A stretch of 64,000 nt of DNA from an uncultured Clostridia bacterium (GTDB lineage: Bacteria; Bacillota_A; Clostridia; TANB77; CAG-508). The notes below the pieces were generated by a model. It searched no databases. It had not been told where the DNA came from and worked only from the letters and a program-made list of their open reading frames with translations. The stretch spans positions 1 to 64,000 of the forward strand of contig CANQQF010000004.1 of assembly GCA_947625985.1 (NCBI GenBank), given 5' to 3'. Below are positions 26,090 to 35,881 of the stretch, one piece after another (position 1 is the first letter of the stretch; the number at the start of each line of letters is the position of its first letter). Both the position numbers and the translations under genes were made by a program.

Positions 26090-26440
26090 ATGCAAATAAA
26101 AAGAGGAGATATGTTTTATGCTGATTTAAGTCCAGTAGTTGGTTCAGAGCAAGGTGGGATACGTCCAGTTTTAATTATACAAAATGACATGGGGAATAAA
26201 TATAGTCCTACTGTAATAGCTGCTGCAATAACTTCACAAATGAATAAAACAGGGTTACCTACACATATTAATATTGATTCAGAATCATGTGGGTTAAAAA
26301 GTAATTCAGTTGTGTTGGCAGAACAAATTAGAACAATTGATAAAAGCAGGCTAAAAGAAAAAATAGGACATATAGAAGATGAAAAGATAATAGATAAAGT
26401 TAATAATGCATTAGGAGTTAGTTTTGGTTTAGAACAATAA
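26090..26440 (+). CDS. ndoA: MazF/NdoA-type mRNA endoribonuclease
   Basis: Toxin of the PemK/MazF family that cuts single-stranded mRNA at short motifs. From the ATG at 26090 (AGGAG 9 nt upstream) the protein has 116 residues, the same as Bacillus NdoA. The family core is present: [38 protein letters not shown] and [15 protein letters not shown]. No antitoxin gene precedes it; the neighbour is an anchored protein of unknown function. A GTG three codons upstream overlaps the ribosome site and was rejected. Confidence 0.92.
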   Translation: MQIKRGDMFYADLSPVVGSEQGGIRPVLIIQNDMGNKYSPTVIAAAITSQMNKTGLPTHINIDSESCGLKSNSVVLAEQIRTIDKSRLKEKIGHIEDEKIIDKVNNALGVSFGLEQ

Positions 26441-26442
26441 AG

Positions 26443-26473
26443 AAGAAGCTAGAAGTTATACTTTTAGCTTCTT
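26443..26473. terminator. Bidirectional terminator between ndoA and the HD-GYP gene
   Basis: AAGAAGCTA (26443-26451) pairs with TAGCTTCTT (26465-26473). T-rich sequence follows on the plus strand and A-rich sequence precedes it. The right part overlaps the end of the HD-GYP reading frame. Confidence 0.7.
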
Positions 26474-27409
26474 TATTGTTTTTATTTCACTATATAAAGT
26501 ATTTATTGCTTTCTTTTTATTTTCATAAGCATTTTTATATTCTTCATGGATTTGTTCATAATTATCTATAGTTTCTTTATATCCTAATAGCATTTTAATA
26601 CCTTCTAGATAGTAATCTTTGTCTTTTTGCTTTTTTGCTTTATCCATTTTTTCCTTATATTTATCAATTTGATCAAAACGTTTAAGTTCAGCTTTTAAAT
26701 TGTCAACATAAGTTTGAGAACAATAAATTTCATATCCAATATCATCTAAAACAACTTTAAATAATGCTTTAACCATAATAGGATTAACTTTTCCCATTTT
26801 TGCATATTCGGCCATTTCTCCTAGTGCATTAGATCTAAGTAAATTAGGGTCTGGACGTGAGTTTTCAATTAAAATTTTTAAAGTATCAGAAATTCCAATA
26901 TGAGTTTTATATTGCCTTTTGCTAGTTATAGCATCATATTCATCAGCGACACGAATAATTTGACCCTCATATGGAATATCTTTTTTTACTAATCCTTTTG
27001 GATATCCAGTTCCATTTAAAGCTTCATGATGATATATAGGACCGGCAGCATAAGGTCTTAGTTTTTCATCTTTCATACAAATATTGTAGCCAATAGTAGT
27101 ATGAGTTTTCATTATTTTATATTCTTCTTCTGTAAGTTTTCCAGGTTTTTGAAGAACTTCTGGTGGAATAAATACTTTTCCTATATCATGTAAGTATGCA
27201 CAAATAGTACAATATTCTATGAAACTTTTTTGACAATGTAAGTATTCACAAATTCTACAAGTTAAATTAGCAACATGCTCACAATGTTTTCTTGTAAAAA
27301 CATCCAAAGAATCTAAACATTTTAATTGGTATTGCATTCTTTCATCTAGGTTATAAGCTTTTAAATTTGTTTTATCATAAAAATCAAAAGTTTGATTAAC
27401 GTTAAACAT
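26456..27409 (-). CDS. HD-GYP domain protein (putative c-di-GMP phosphodiesterase)
   Basis: A 317-residue protein with an HD-GYP domain at about 40-200: LHDIGK with His74-Asp75, THTTIGY, IYHHEALNGTGYPKGL with HHE and the GYP motif (135-137), and VADEYDAITSKRQYK. The motif set is complete, so it should hydrolyse cyclic di-GMP or a related cyclic dinucleotide. No sensor domain is fused; the C-terminal 100 residues are a Lys-rich helical stretch. A clear GAGGT ribosome site precedes the ATG. A GGDEF protein at 47097 may be a counterpart. Confidence 0.88.
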   Translation of the reverse strand: MFNVNQTFDFYDKTNLKAYNLDERMQYQLKCLDSLDVFTRKHCEHVANLTCRICEYLHCQKSFIEYCTICAYLHDIGKVFIPPEVLQKPGKLTEEEYKIMKTHTTIGYNICMKDEKLRPYAAGPIYHHEALNGTGYPKGLVKKDIPYEGQIIRVADEYDAITSKRQYKTHIGISDTLKILIENSRPDPNLLRSNALGEMAEYAKMGKVNPIMVKALFKVVLDDIGYEIYCSQTYVDNLKAELKRFDQIDKYKEKMDKAKKQKDKDYYLEGIKMLLGYKETIDNYEQIHEEYKNAYENKKKAINTLYSEIKTIKKLKV

Positions 27410-27509
27410 AAATTTACCTCACTTTAATTATATAAATTAATAATAACACTAATTGACAAAATCAGCAATAGTTAAATTTACTAAATAAAGGTTGAAAGCA
27501 ATTAAAAGG

Positions 27510-27538
27510 TTGTAGTTTTGCTACTTTTATGATATTAT
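27510..27538 (+). promoter_or_regulatory. Probable promoter of aspS
   Basis: TTGTAG (27510-27515), a 17-nt spacer and TATTAT (27533-27538), about 30 nt before the ribosome site. There is no room for a T-box leader. Confidence 0.5.
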
Positions 27539-27572
27539 ATAATTGTTTAAAAATGTAAAATGGAGGCAAAAA

Positions 27573-29321
27573 ATGTATAGAACAAAAACTTGTGGAGAAC
27601 TAACGATAAAAAATATAGAAGAAAAAGTAGAATTAGCAGGATGGATTCAAAAAATAAGAAATTTAGGTGGGATGGAGTTTATTGACTTAAGAGATGAATT
27701 TGGAATTACTCAAATAATAATAAGTGATAAAGAACTACAGGAACAAGTAAAAACGTATCCAAAAGAAAGTTGTATTCATATAGAAGGAAAAGTAGTTGAA
27801 AGAAGTAGTAAGAACTTAAAAATGCCAACAGGAGAAATAGAGGTTGTAGTAGATAAAATTGAATTACTAGGTAAGTGCCATGGAACATTACCTTTTGAAA
27901 TTAATACAGATCAAGAAGTAAGAGAAGATTTAAGATTACAATACCGTTTTTTAGATTTAAGAAATGAAAAATTACATCAAAATATTTTACTTCGTTCAAA
28001 AATACTGAAAACATTAAGAGATAGAATGGATGAGTTAGAATTTACCGAAATTCAAACACCAATACTTGCAAATTCATCACCAGAAGGAGCTAGAGACTAT
28101 CTAGTACCAAGTAGACTTAATCCAGGAGAATTTTATGCTTTACCACAAGCACCACAACAATTCAAACAATTACTAATGGTTTCTGGATTTAATAAGTATT
28201 ATCAAATAGCACCATGCTTTAGAGATGAAGATCCAAGAGCGGATAGAGCTCCAGGAGAATTTTATCAACTAGATTTTGAAATGAGTTTTGCAACTCAGGA
28301 AGATGTATTTAAGGTGATTGAAGATGTAGTTCCATATACTTTTAAAAAATTTACTGATTGGAAAGTAGATGAAGGACCATTTGTGAGAATTCCATATAAA
28401 GAAGCTATGGAGAAATATGGAATAGATAAACCAGATTTAAGAAATCCTTTAATAATTCAAGATGTTACAAAAGTATTTGAAAAATCAGATTTTAAAGCAT
28501 TTGAAAATAAGACAATAAAAGCAATAATAGTACCAAATGGAGCAAGTCAAGGAAGAAAATTTTTCGATAAAATGGGAGAATTTGCAACAACTGAAGAAGT
28601 AGGAGCAAAAGGTTTAGCATGGACAAAATTTGAAGACAATGGTGAAGTAGTAGGAGGAATAGCTAAGTTTATTACGCCAGATATAAAAGAGATGTTAAAG
28701 AAAGAATATAAAGTAAAAGCGAATGATTCTATTTTCTTTATAGCAGATGAATTTGAAAAAGCACAAAAAATTGCAGGACTAGTTAGAATAGAATTAGGTA
28801 AGAGATTAGATTTAATAGAGAAAGGTGTATATAAATTCTGTTTTATAGTTGACTTTCCAATGTATGAGTTAGCTGATGATGGAACAATTGACTTTAGTCA
28901 TAATCCATTCTCAATGCCACAAGGTGGATTGGAAGCGTTGAATAATCAAGATCCTTTAGATGTTCTAGCATATCAATATGATCTTGTATGTAATGGATAT
29001 GAAATGGCATCAGGAGCAGTAAGAAATCATAATCCAGAAATAATGGTAAAGGCTTTTGAAATAGCAGGATATTCAGAAGATGAAGTAAAAAATAGATTTG
29101 GTGCTTTATATCATGCATTTCAATATGGAACGCCACCACATGCAGGAGCTGCACCAGGTGTAGATAGAATGATAATGCTAATAGCAGATTCACAAAATAT
29201 TAGAGAAATAATAGCATTTCCTAAGAATAAAAAGGCTAGAGATTTACTTATGGGAGCACCTTCTCAAGTTTCTGAACAACAATTAAAAGATGTACATATT
29301 AACTTAAACTTAGAAAAATAA
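27573..29321 (+). CDS. aspS: Aspartyl-tRNA synthetase
   Basis: Class IIb synthetase of the bacterial type, 582 residues. It has an N-terminal OB-fold anticodon domain (WIQKIRNLGGMEFIDLRD), motif 2 FRDEDPRADR, the bacterial insertion (GAD) domain and motif 3 GAAPGVDRMIML. The tRNA-contact loop reads LPQAPQQFKQ where most have LPQSPQ. I place the start at the ATG at 27573, 6 nt after GGAGG; an in-frame TTG ten codons earlier is before that site. Confidence 0.97.
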   Translation: MYRTKTCGELTIKNIEEKVELAGWIQKIRNLGGMEFIDLRDEFGITQIIISDKELQEQVKTYPKESCIHIEGKVVERSSKNLKMPTGEIEVVVDKIELLGKCHGTLPFEINTDQEVREDLRLQYRFLDLRNEKLHQNILLRSKILKTLRDRMDELEFTEIQTPILANSSPEGARDYLVPSRLNPGEFYALPQAPQQFKQLLMVSGFNKYYQIAPCFRDEDPRADRAPGEFYQLDFEMSFATQEDVFKVIEDVVPYTFKKFTDWKVDEGPFVRIPYKEAMEKYGIDKPDLRNPLIIQDVTKVFEKSDFKAFENKTIKAIIVPNGASQGRKFFDKMGEFATTEEVGAKGLAWTKFEDNGEVVGGIAKFITPDIKEMLKKEYKVKANDSIFFIADEFEKAQKIAGLVRIELGKRLDLIEKGVYKFCFIVDFPMYELADDGTIDFSHNPFSMPQGGLEALNNQDPLDVLAYQYDLVCNGYEMASGAVRNHNPEIMVKAFEIAGYSEDEVKNRFGALYHAFQYGTPPHAGAAPGVDRMIMLIADSQNIREIIAFPKNKKARDLLMGAPSQVSEQQLKDVHINLNLEK

Positions 29322-29351
29322 AAGAATACATAGATATGTAAAAGGAGAAAA

Positions 29352-31691
29352 ATGCAAAAAAATAAAATAACAGGATTAACAGATGAACAGGTAAATGAAA
29401 GAATAAAGAAAAATCAAATTAATTATGATACTACTGTACCGACAAAAAGTATAAAAAGAATACTATTTGAAAATTTTTTCACATTATTTAATTTTATAAA
29501 TTTATTTTTAGGAATAGCAATTTTTCTAGTAGGATCATATAAAAATTTAATCTTTTTGGGAGTAGTTATTATAAATACAGCAATTAGTACAATTCAAGAA
29601 ATTCATTCTAAAAGGGTTATAGATAAACTTTCAATAATGGCAAGCAAGAAAGTTGTAGTTATAAGAAATGGAAAAAAACAAGAAATTTCAATTAATGAAT
29701 TAGTATTAGATGATGTAGTGGAGTTAAATACAGGCAATCAGGTTTCTACAGATAGTATTATATTAGAAGGAGATATACAAGTAAATGAATCATTTATTAC
29801 AGGAGAGCCTGATACAATTTCAAAAAAGGTAGGGGACAAGTTACTATCTGGAACTTATTTAACTAGTGGAAAATGTTTGTGCAAAGTTATAAATATTGGA
29901 GAAGAAAACTATACTGCTAAAATATCTAGTGGTGCGAAATATGTAAAAAAAGTCAATTCAGAAATAATGAGAGCATTGAAGAAAATTATAAAAATCTTAA
30001 GTTTTGCAATTGTCCCAATTGGATTAGCTTTGTTTATTTCACAATTACATGTTGATAATAACACATTTCAAGATGCTGTAGTAAAAACAGTAGCAGCTGT
30101 GATAGGTATGATACCAGAAGGATTAGTCCTATTAACAAGTACTGTTTTAGCAGTTAGTGTTATACGATTGTCTAGAGTAAAAGTTTTGGTACAAGAACTA
30201 TATTGTATAGAAACATTAGCAAGAGTTGATACTCTTTGTTTAGATAAAACAGGTACACTAACTGAGGGAATTATGGAAGTTAAAGATTTAATTCCAATTA
30301 ATAAAGATAAAGAGGAAATAAAAAATATATTAGCAAATATAGCTAAAGCTTCGGAAGATAAAAATTCTACTATAGAAGCTATCAAGAATAAATATAAAAG
30401 AGCAAATAAGAAATTTAAGCCAATTAATAATATATCATTTTCTTCAAAAACAAAATGGTCTGGAGTGAATTTTGAAAAAGAAGGAAGTTTTATAATTGGA
30501 GCACCAGAAATTGTATTAAAAGAAAAGTTTAAAGAGAATGAAAGTATTATAGAGAAATATACAGAAGATTACAGAGTTATAGCTTTAGTTCATTCTAATG
30601 AAAAAATTGAAAGGGAGAAATTGCCCAATAAAGTGGAATTTTTAGGGCTTGTTCTGATATCAGATAGAATAAGAAAAAATGCATCTCAAACATTAAAATA
30701 TTTTTATAATCAAGGAGTAGATATAAAAATAATTTCAGGTGATAACCCTATTACTGTATCTAAAATTGCAAAACAAGTACAGGTTATAGATTCTGATAAA
30801 TATATAGATATGTCTAAAATAAAAGATGAAAATGAAATAAATGAGATTGTAGACAAATATACGATATTTGGTAGAGTCTCACCAACACAAAAAGAACTAA
30901 TAATAAAGAGTCTTCAAAATAAAGAAAAGACAGTTGCTATGACAGGAGATGGAGTTAATGATGTTTTAGCATTAAAAGCATCAGATTGCAGTATTGCAAT
31001 GGCTAATGGAAGTGATGCAACTAAATCAGTTTCGCAATTGGTATTATTAGATTCTAATTTTGATTCAATGCCAAAGATTGTTGCGGAAGGAAGAAGAACT
31101 ATAAATAATATTCAACGTTCTGCTTCACTATTTTTAGTAAAAACAATATATTCAACAATACTTGCTTTGATGTTTCTGATTTTAAGAGAAGAATACCCTT
31201 TTGTTCCAATACAATTAAGTTTTATTGGAGTTATAACAATAGGAATACCTTCATTTATCCTAGCGCTTGAACCAAACAAAGAAAAAATTAGAGGAAACTT
31301 TTTAAAGAATATAGTACAACGTGCAATACCTACAGGATTAACTGTAGTTTTAAATATACTGTCTATATCAATACTTAATAAAATGGGGATAATACCAGAT
31401 CAATATACATCTAGTTTATGTGTATTAGGCACAGGAATTAGTGGTATTATATTATTGTTTACATTAACTAAAGCTAGAAAAGGTGAAGATTCACAATTAC
31501 CAATATCGGTTTTTAGATTATCGCTTGCAATCATTCTGACCATATTATTTATTTTAGGAATGACATTATTTAATGGATTGTTTGGAATAGAACCAATTTT
31601 ACCAATGTTTAACCAAGTTATTAGGATTATAATAACTTCAATTATAAACTTTATAATGCTAACAATAATATTTAAAATTTTACTAAAATGA
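29352..31691 (+). CDS. P-type cation ATPase, CtpE-like
   Basis: A 779-residue ion pump. The actuator-domain TGEP is at about 150, the phosphorylation site DKTGTLT at about 298, KEKTVAMTGDGVNDVLALK is the hinge, and there are about ten membrane helices. The membrane motif IGMIPEGLVLLTS and the overall order match the CtpE-like group, in which the mycobacterial member takes up calcium. No heavy-metal CPC motif or N-terminal metal domain is present. The ion specificity remains inference. It follows aspS by 30 nt. Confidence 0.9.
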   Translation: MQKNKITGLTDEQVNERIKKNQINYDTTVPTKSIKRILFENFFTLFNFINLFLGIAIFLVGSYKNLIFLGVVIINTAISTIQEIHSKRVIDKLSIMASKKVVVIRNGKKQEISINELVLDDVVELNTGNQVSTDSIILEGDIQVNESFITGEPDTISKKVGDKLLSGTYLTSGKCLCKVINIGEENYTAKISSGAKYVKKVNSEIMRALKKIIKILSFAIVPIGLALFISQLHVDNNTFQDAVVKTVAAVIGMIPEGLVLLTSTVLAVSVIRLSRVKVLVQELYCIETLARVDTLCLDKTGTLTEGIMEVKDLIPINKDKEEIKNILANIAKASEDKNSTIEAIKNKYKRANKKFKPINNISFSSKTKWSGVNFEKEGSFIIGAPEIVLKEKFKENESIIEKYTEDYRVIALVHSNEKIEREKLPNKVEFLGLVLISDRIRKNASQTLKYFYNQGVDIKIISGDNPITVSKIAKQVQVIDSDKYIDMSKIKDENEINEIVDKYTIFGRVSPTQKELIIKSLQNKEKTVAMTGDGVNDVLALKASDCSIAMANGSDATKSVSQLVLLDSNFDSMPKIVAEGRRTINNIQRSASLFLVKTIYSTILALMFLILREEYPFVPIQLSFIGVITIGIPSFILALEPNKEKIRGNFLKNIVQRAIPTGLTVVLNILSISILNKMGIIPDQYTSSLCVLGTGISGIILLFTLTKARKGEDSQLPISVFRLSLAIILTILFILGMTLFNGLFGIEPILPMFNQVIRIIITSIINFIMLTIIFKILLK

Positions 31692-31701
31692 GGATATATA
31701 T

Positions 31702-32403
31702 ATGAAAAAATTTTTTCTAAAATTATTATTAGTTATAATTATCATAACTATTGTAATTTCTTCAATAGCACTTCTAATTGGATATAGATATTATACAAAA
31801 GCTTTAGATGAAAAACCTTTATTTGATAGGGTTAAGGAAGTAACAAGCAAAGAACGATATACTCCATTTTCAGAGTTACCTAAGGTATATGTAGATGCAG
31901 TTATAGCTACAGAAGATAGAAGGTTTTATGAACATGGAGCAGTGGACTTTATTGCGATAGGTAGAGCTTTGTATACAAATATTCGAGATAAAGAATTTGA
32001 TGAAGGAGGAAGTACTATTACACAACAAGTTGCAAAAAACGTTGTTTTCTCTCAAGAAAAGAAAGTAGAAAGGAAGTTAGGAGAAGTTTTTGCGGCATAT
32101 GAACTAGAAAAGAACTATTCTAAAGACGAAATTTTTGCACTATATGTAAATTCTTCATATTTTGGTGATGGTTATTATTGTATTTATGATGCAAGTATGG
32201 GATATTATAATAAAGAACCAAAGGATCTAGATTTAAATGAAGCTTCAATGCTTGCAGGTATTCCAAATGCACCTTCATTATATTCACCTACTGTGAATAT
32301 AGATTTAGCTAAACAAAGGCAAGCACAAGTATTAGATAAAATGTTAGGAGAAAGATATATAACTAAGGAACAGGCAGAAGAAGTAAAGAAGAATTCAAAG
32401 TAA
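31702..32403 (+). CDS. mtgA: Monofunctional peptidoglycan transglycosylase (GT51)
   Basis: A 233-residue membrane-bound glycosyltransferase that polymerises lipid II. An N-terminal transmembrane helix (about 5-28) is followed by one GT51 domain: ATEDRRFYEHG with the catalytic Glu at about 71, GGSTITQQVAKN, the second acidic motif KLGEVFAAYELEKNYSK, and the NSSYFGDG and YYNKEPKDLDLNEASMLAG blocks. There is no transpeptidase domain and the length fits a monofunctional enzyme. It starts 10 nt after the ATPase gene. Confidence 0.94.
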   Translation: MKKFFLKLLLVIIIITIVISSIALLIGYRYYTKALDEKPLFDRVKEVTSKERYTPFSELPKVYVDAVIATEDRRFYEHGAVDFIAIGRALYTNIRDKEFDEGGSTITQQVAKNVVFSQEKKVERKLGEVFAAYELEKNYSKDEIFALYVNSSYFGDGYYCIYDASMGYYNKEPKDLDLNEASMLAGIPNAPSLYSPTVNIDLAKQRQAQVLDKMLGERYITKEQAEEVKKNSK

Positions 32404-32419
32404 TTAGCTAGAAATTAAG

Positions 32420-32448
32420 AAAAGCTCTCTAATTTAAGAGAGCTTTTT
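32420..32448 (+). terminator. Terminator after mtgA
   Basis: AAAAGCTCTCT pairs with AGAGAGCTTTT around a 6-nt loop, followed by a T-run. Confidence 0.9.
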
Positions 32449-32514
32449 ATAAAATAAATGTGTTTATACTTATTAATATGTTTGTTTAAGAATATATTTA
32501 AATAAGGTGATATT

Positions 32515-33300
32515 ATGAAAGTAATAGTTGTAAAAAAACATGTTTTTGAAGTTATTTTACTTATGATATTTATAATATTAATCATCATATTTTGTAGATT
32601 TTCTGAACCATCTTTTGCAATAAAATTAGAATCATCAGATTTTTTAAGTGAGGAAATAAAAGAAAAATTTGAAAACTTAGAAAAGCAAGAAGAAAAAAAT
32701 GTTTACTTAACTTTTGATGATGGACCAACATTGAAATCAACACCATATATTTTAGATATTTTGAAAGAAGAAAATGTTAAAGCAAGTTTTTTTGTTATAG
32801 GGAGTCATGTTAAAGAACATCCTGAAATAACCAAAAGAGCATATGAAGAAGGCCATTTTATAGCAAATCATGGATATAGCCATAACAATTCTAAATTATA
32901 CCAAAATGATGAAAGTTTTATTGAAGAAATAAAAAAAACAGATGAAGAAATAGGGAAGGCAATAGGTATAGAAAACTACTGTTCACATGTTTTTAGATTT
33001 CCAAATGGTTATAAATCTTCAAATTATAAATTAAAGAAGAAAAATGCTACTAGACTTTTATATCAAATGGATTATACTTATATAGATTGGAATTGTTTGA
33101 ATCGTGATTCCGAAAGGAAATTTAGTAATTATCAATTATTAAATAATTTAAAGCAAACTGCAAAAAATAAGGGAACTCTAATAGTTTTAATGCATGATAC
33201 AAACGATGTAAATAATACAAGTTTGATATTAAGAGATTCAATAAAATATTTAAAAAAACAAGGATATGTTTTTTATAATTTTTATAATATTATTAATTAA
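32515..33300 (+). CDS. Polysaccharide (peptidoglycan) deacetylase, NodB family
   Basis: A 261-residue CE4 enzyme, anchored by an N-terminal membrane helix (about 10-28). The NodB motifs are all visible: TFDDGP (about 67-72), the metal-binding HGYSHNN, FRFPNG and MHD near the end. It probably removes acetyl groups from cell-wall glycan. The ribosome site is AAGGTGAT. Lone gene with its own upstream region. Confidence 0.9.
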   Translation: MKVIVVKKHVFEVILLMIFIILIIIFCRFSEPSFAIKLESSDFLSEEIKEKFENLEKQEEKNVYLTFDDGPTLKSTPYILDILKEENVKASFFVIGSHVKEHPEITKRAYEEGHFIANHGYSHNNSKLYQNDESFIEEIKKTDEEIGKAIGIENYCSHVFRFPNGYKSSNYKLKKKNATRLLYQMDYTYIDWNCLNRDSERKFSNYQLLNNLKQTAKNKGTLIVLMHDTNDVNNTSLILRDSIKYLKKQGYVFYNFYNIIN

Positions 33301-33329
33301 ACAACACAAAACAAATTTTTGTATTAATC

Positions 33330-33358
33330 TTGACTTTATATCAGTATTTTTATATAAT
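33330..33358 (+). promoter_or_regulatory. Strong promoter of the HD gene - ruvA - rarA operon
   Basis: TTGACT (33330-33335), a 17-nt spacer and a perfect TATAAT (33353-33358). Confidence 0.75.
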
Positions 33359-33390
33359 AAAAAAAATTAATTAAAGAAATAGGAGCAAAT

Positions 33391-33945
33391 ATGGAACAAG
33401 AATTTTTAGGATTATTACAAAGAGTAAATAGAAGTGGTATAGATGATTTAATAAAATTTATAAAGAAAACAGATTTCTTTAAAGCACCTGCTAGTACAAG
33501 ATTTCATGGAAGTAGAGAAGGGGGATTAGTAGAACATAGCTTAAAAGTTTATGAAATTTTAAAACATAAAGTAGAAAACTGCATAGAAAAAATAGAGGTA
33601 TCAGAAGAAACAATCATTTTAGTTGCACTATTGCATGATATATGTAAAGCAAATTTTTATAAAGTTGATTATAGAAATGCAAAAAATGAATTAGGAGTTT
33701 GGGAAAAGGTTCCTTATTATACGATAGATGATACAATACCATATGGGCATGGAGAAAAGTCAGTAATGATGATTACAGAATATATAAAACTTACACCAGA
33801 AGAAAAATATGCAATTAGATGGCATATGGGTTTTACAGAGCCAAAAGAACAATATACAACCATAGGAATTGCTTATACAAAATATCCATTAGCATTATTA
33901 ATGCATGAAGCTGATCTTGAAGCAACTTATTTTTATGATACTTAA
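33391..33945 (+). CDS. HD-domain phosphohydrolase
   Basis: A 184-residue HD protein. The metal ligands are His in HGSREGGLVEHSLK, His-Asp in LLHDICK, and HGEKSVMMI with a later Asp. The arrangement resembles the HD part of YhaM-type 3'-5' exoribonucleases but has no OB domain, so nucleotide or nucleic-acid phosphohydrolase is as far as it goes. It is first in an operon with ruvA and rarA, which suggests a link to DNA or nucleotide metabolism. GGAG precedes the ATG. Confidence 0.82.
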   Translation: MEQEFLGLLQRVNRSGIDDLIKFIKKTDFFKAPASTRFHGSREGGLVEHSLKVYEILKHKVENCIEKIEVSEETIILVALLHDICKANFYKVDYRNAKNELGVWEKVPYYTIDDTIPYGHGEKSVMMITEYIKLTPEEKYAIRWHMGFTEPKEQYTTIGIAYTKYPLALLMHEADLEATYFYDT

Positions 33946-33992
33946 TTAAAGTGAAATTAGTTTAATTTAATAATTGGAAGGAAGATAAATAA

Positions 33993-34595
33993 ATGTTAGC
34001 ACATATTAAAGGAACATTAGAGTCTAAAATGAAAGGATATATAGTTATAGACGTAGGTGGACTTGGATATAAAATATATATGTCAGATGTATCAATTGAA
34101 AAACTAGGAAAAATAGGGGATACTGTGAAAGTCCATACCTATTATCAGGTTAGAGAAGATGATATAAGTATATATGGATTTAATACATGTGAAGAGTTAA
34201 TAATGTTTGAACTTATGATTTCAGTAAGCGGAATAGGAGCTAAAACAGCCTTATCAATGCTTGCTGTAATAGAGCCATCTCGATTTGCATTAGCTGTTAT
34301 TTCAGAGGATGTTTCTACATTAACACAAATTCCAGGAATAGGACCTAAATCGGCTAAAAGAATAATTTTAGAATTAAAAGATAAAGTAAAGAAAGAAGAA
34401 CAAATTGCACAAGTTCAAAATGTAGAAATACAAAAAGCTGTAATTAATGATAATAAAGTAACAGAAGCTATATCAGCTTTACAAGTATTAGGATATAATA
34501 AAAAGGATATTGAAAAAGCAATAGGTAAATTAGATAAAAAAGATATGACTGTAGAAGATATTATTAAAAAAGGTTTAACATTATTATCAATGTAG
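33993..34595 (+). CDS. ruvA: Holliday junction DNA-binding protein RuvA
   Basis: The 200-residue protein has an N-terminal OB domain (MLAHIKGTLESK...VIDVGGLGYKIYMS), tandem helix-hairpin-helix motifs (ISVSGIGAKTALSML and LTQIPGIGPKSAKRIILEL) and the C-terminal RuvB-contacting domain (about 150-200). RuvA tetramers hold Holliday junctions for the RuvB motor. ruvB, usually next, is not here; rarA follows after 18 nt. Confidence 0.96.
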   Translation: MLAHIKGTLESKMKGYIVIDVGGLGYKIYMSDVSIEKLGKIGDTVKVHTYYQVREDDISIYGFNTCEELIMFELMISVSGIGAKTALSMLAVIEPSRFALAVISEDVSTLTQIPGIGPKSAKRIILELKDKVKKEEQIAQVQNVEIQKAVINDNKVTEAISALQVLGYNKKDIEKAIGKLDKKDMTVEDIIKKGLTLLSM

Positions 34596-34613
34596 GAAAG
34601 GAATATTATAAAA

Positions 34614-35873
34614 TTGAATGAACCATTGGCATTTCGCATGAGACCAAAAAAGCTTGAGCAATATGTTGGACAAGAACATGTACTTGGTAAAGATAAAATA
34701 TTATATAGGACAATTAAGGCAGATCGCTTATCAAGCATAATATTGTTTGGACCCCCAGGTTGTGGAAAAACATCTCTAGCGAGAGTAATTAGCGAAACAA
34801 CAAAGTATAAATTTAATAGAATAAATGCAACAACAGCAGGAGTAGCAGATATTAAAAGGGTGATTGAAGAAACTCAAAATTTTATGTTGAATCCTAATGG
34901 AAGAAGTATTTTATTTATAGATGAAATTCATCGCTTTAATAAATTACAGCAAGATACTTTGTTACCATATGTAGAAAATGGAACTATTATCTTAATTGGA
35001 GCTACTACTGAAAATCCATATTTCGAAGTTAACAAAGCTTTAATTTCTAGATCTATGGTTATTAAACTTGAGCCATTATCTGAAGAAAATATATATACAA
35101 TACTAAAAAATGCTTTAAAAAGTAAAGATGGATTAGGAGAATATAATATTAGCATATCAGATAATACATTAAAAAAATTAGCATCTATTGCTGGGGGAGA
35201 TGTTAGAACAGCATTAAATGGTCTAGAAATAGCGGTTTTGACGACCAAAATGAATGATAAAGGTGTTATTGAAATTACGGATGAAGTTATAAAAAATAGT
35301 GTTCAAAGTAAAAAAGCAATATTTGATAAAAATGGTGAAGTTCATTATGATAATATTAGTGCTTTTATAAAGTCAATGCGAGGTTCAGATCCTGATGCAG
35401 TTTTGTTTTATTTAGCAAGAGCAATTGCAGGAGGAGAAGATCCGATGTTTTTAGCGAGAAGAATTGTTATTTGTGCAGCGGAAGATGTTGGAATGGCAAA
35501 TCCACAAGCACTTGTTATAGCAAATAGTGCAATGCAAGCTGTACATATGATAGGAATGCCTGAAGCAAGGATAATACTTGCAGAAGCGGCAGTATATGTT
35601 GCTAAATCAAAAAAATCAAATGCATCATATCTTGGAGTTGATAAGGCGTTGGCAGATGTTCAAAGTAGAGATACAGGAGAAGTTCCAATGCATATTAGAA
35701 ATGCACCCGCAAAAGGTATGGAAGAATTAGGATATGCACAAGGATATTTATATCCACATGATTATCCAAACCATATGGTTGATCAACAATATCTTCCAGA
35801 TAAAATGATTGGAACAGTTTATTATAAAGAAGATGAAACAGCAGAAAAAAATGAAAATTTTAATAAAATTTAA
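34614..35873 (+). CDS. rarA: Replication-associated recombination protein RarA/MgsA
   Basis: AAA+ ATPase acting at stalled replication forks. The start LAFRMRPKKLEQYVGQEHVLG, the Walker A GPPGCGKTS, Walker B LFIDEIHRFNK, sensor ATTENPYFEVNKALISRS, and the C-terminal tetramer domain (LARAIAGGEDPMFLARRIVICAAEDVGMANPQAL and YPHDYPNHMVDQQYLPD) are all RarA-specific rather than RuvB. Length is 419. The start codon is TTG behind AAAGGAA. A strong terminator follows. Confidence 0.95.
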   Translation: MNEPLAFRMRPKKLEQYVGQEHVLGKDKILYRTIKADRLSSIILFGPPGCGKTSLARVISETTKYKFNRINATTAGVADIKRVIEETQNFMLNPNGRSILFIDEIHRFNKLQQDTLLPYVENGTIILIGATTENPYFEVNKALISRSMVIKLEPLSEENIYTILKNALKSKDGLGEYNISISDNTLKKLASIAGGDVRTALNGLEIAVLTTKMNDKGVIEITDEVIKNSVQSKKAIFDKNGEVHYDNISAFIKSMRGSDPDAVLFYLARAIAGGEDPMFLARRIVICAAEDVGMANPQALVIANSAMQAVHMIGMPEARIILAEAAVYVAKSKKSNASYLGVDKALADVQSRDTGEVPMHIRNAPAKGMEELGYAQGYLYPHDYPNHMVDQQYLPDKMIGTVYYKEDETAEKNENFNKI

Positions 35874-35881
35874 ATAATTGG

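Noticed and set aside
27410..27572. T-box riboswitch before aspS
   Set aside because: The gap to the promoter is too short, and no T-box sequence or specifier hairpin is visible.
34614..35873. RuvB, expected next to ruvA
   Set aside because: The start motif, the DEIHRFNK Walker B and the long C-terminal domain are of RarA/MgsA, not RuvB.
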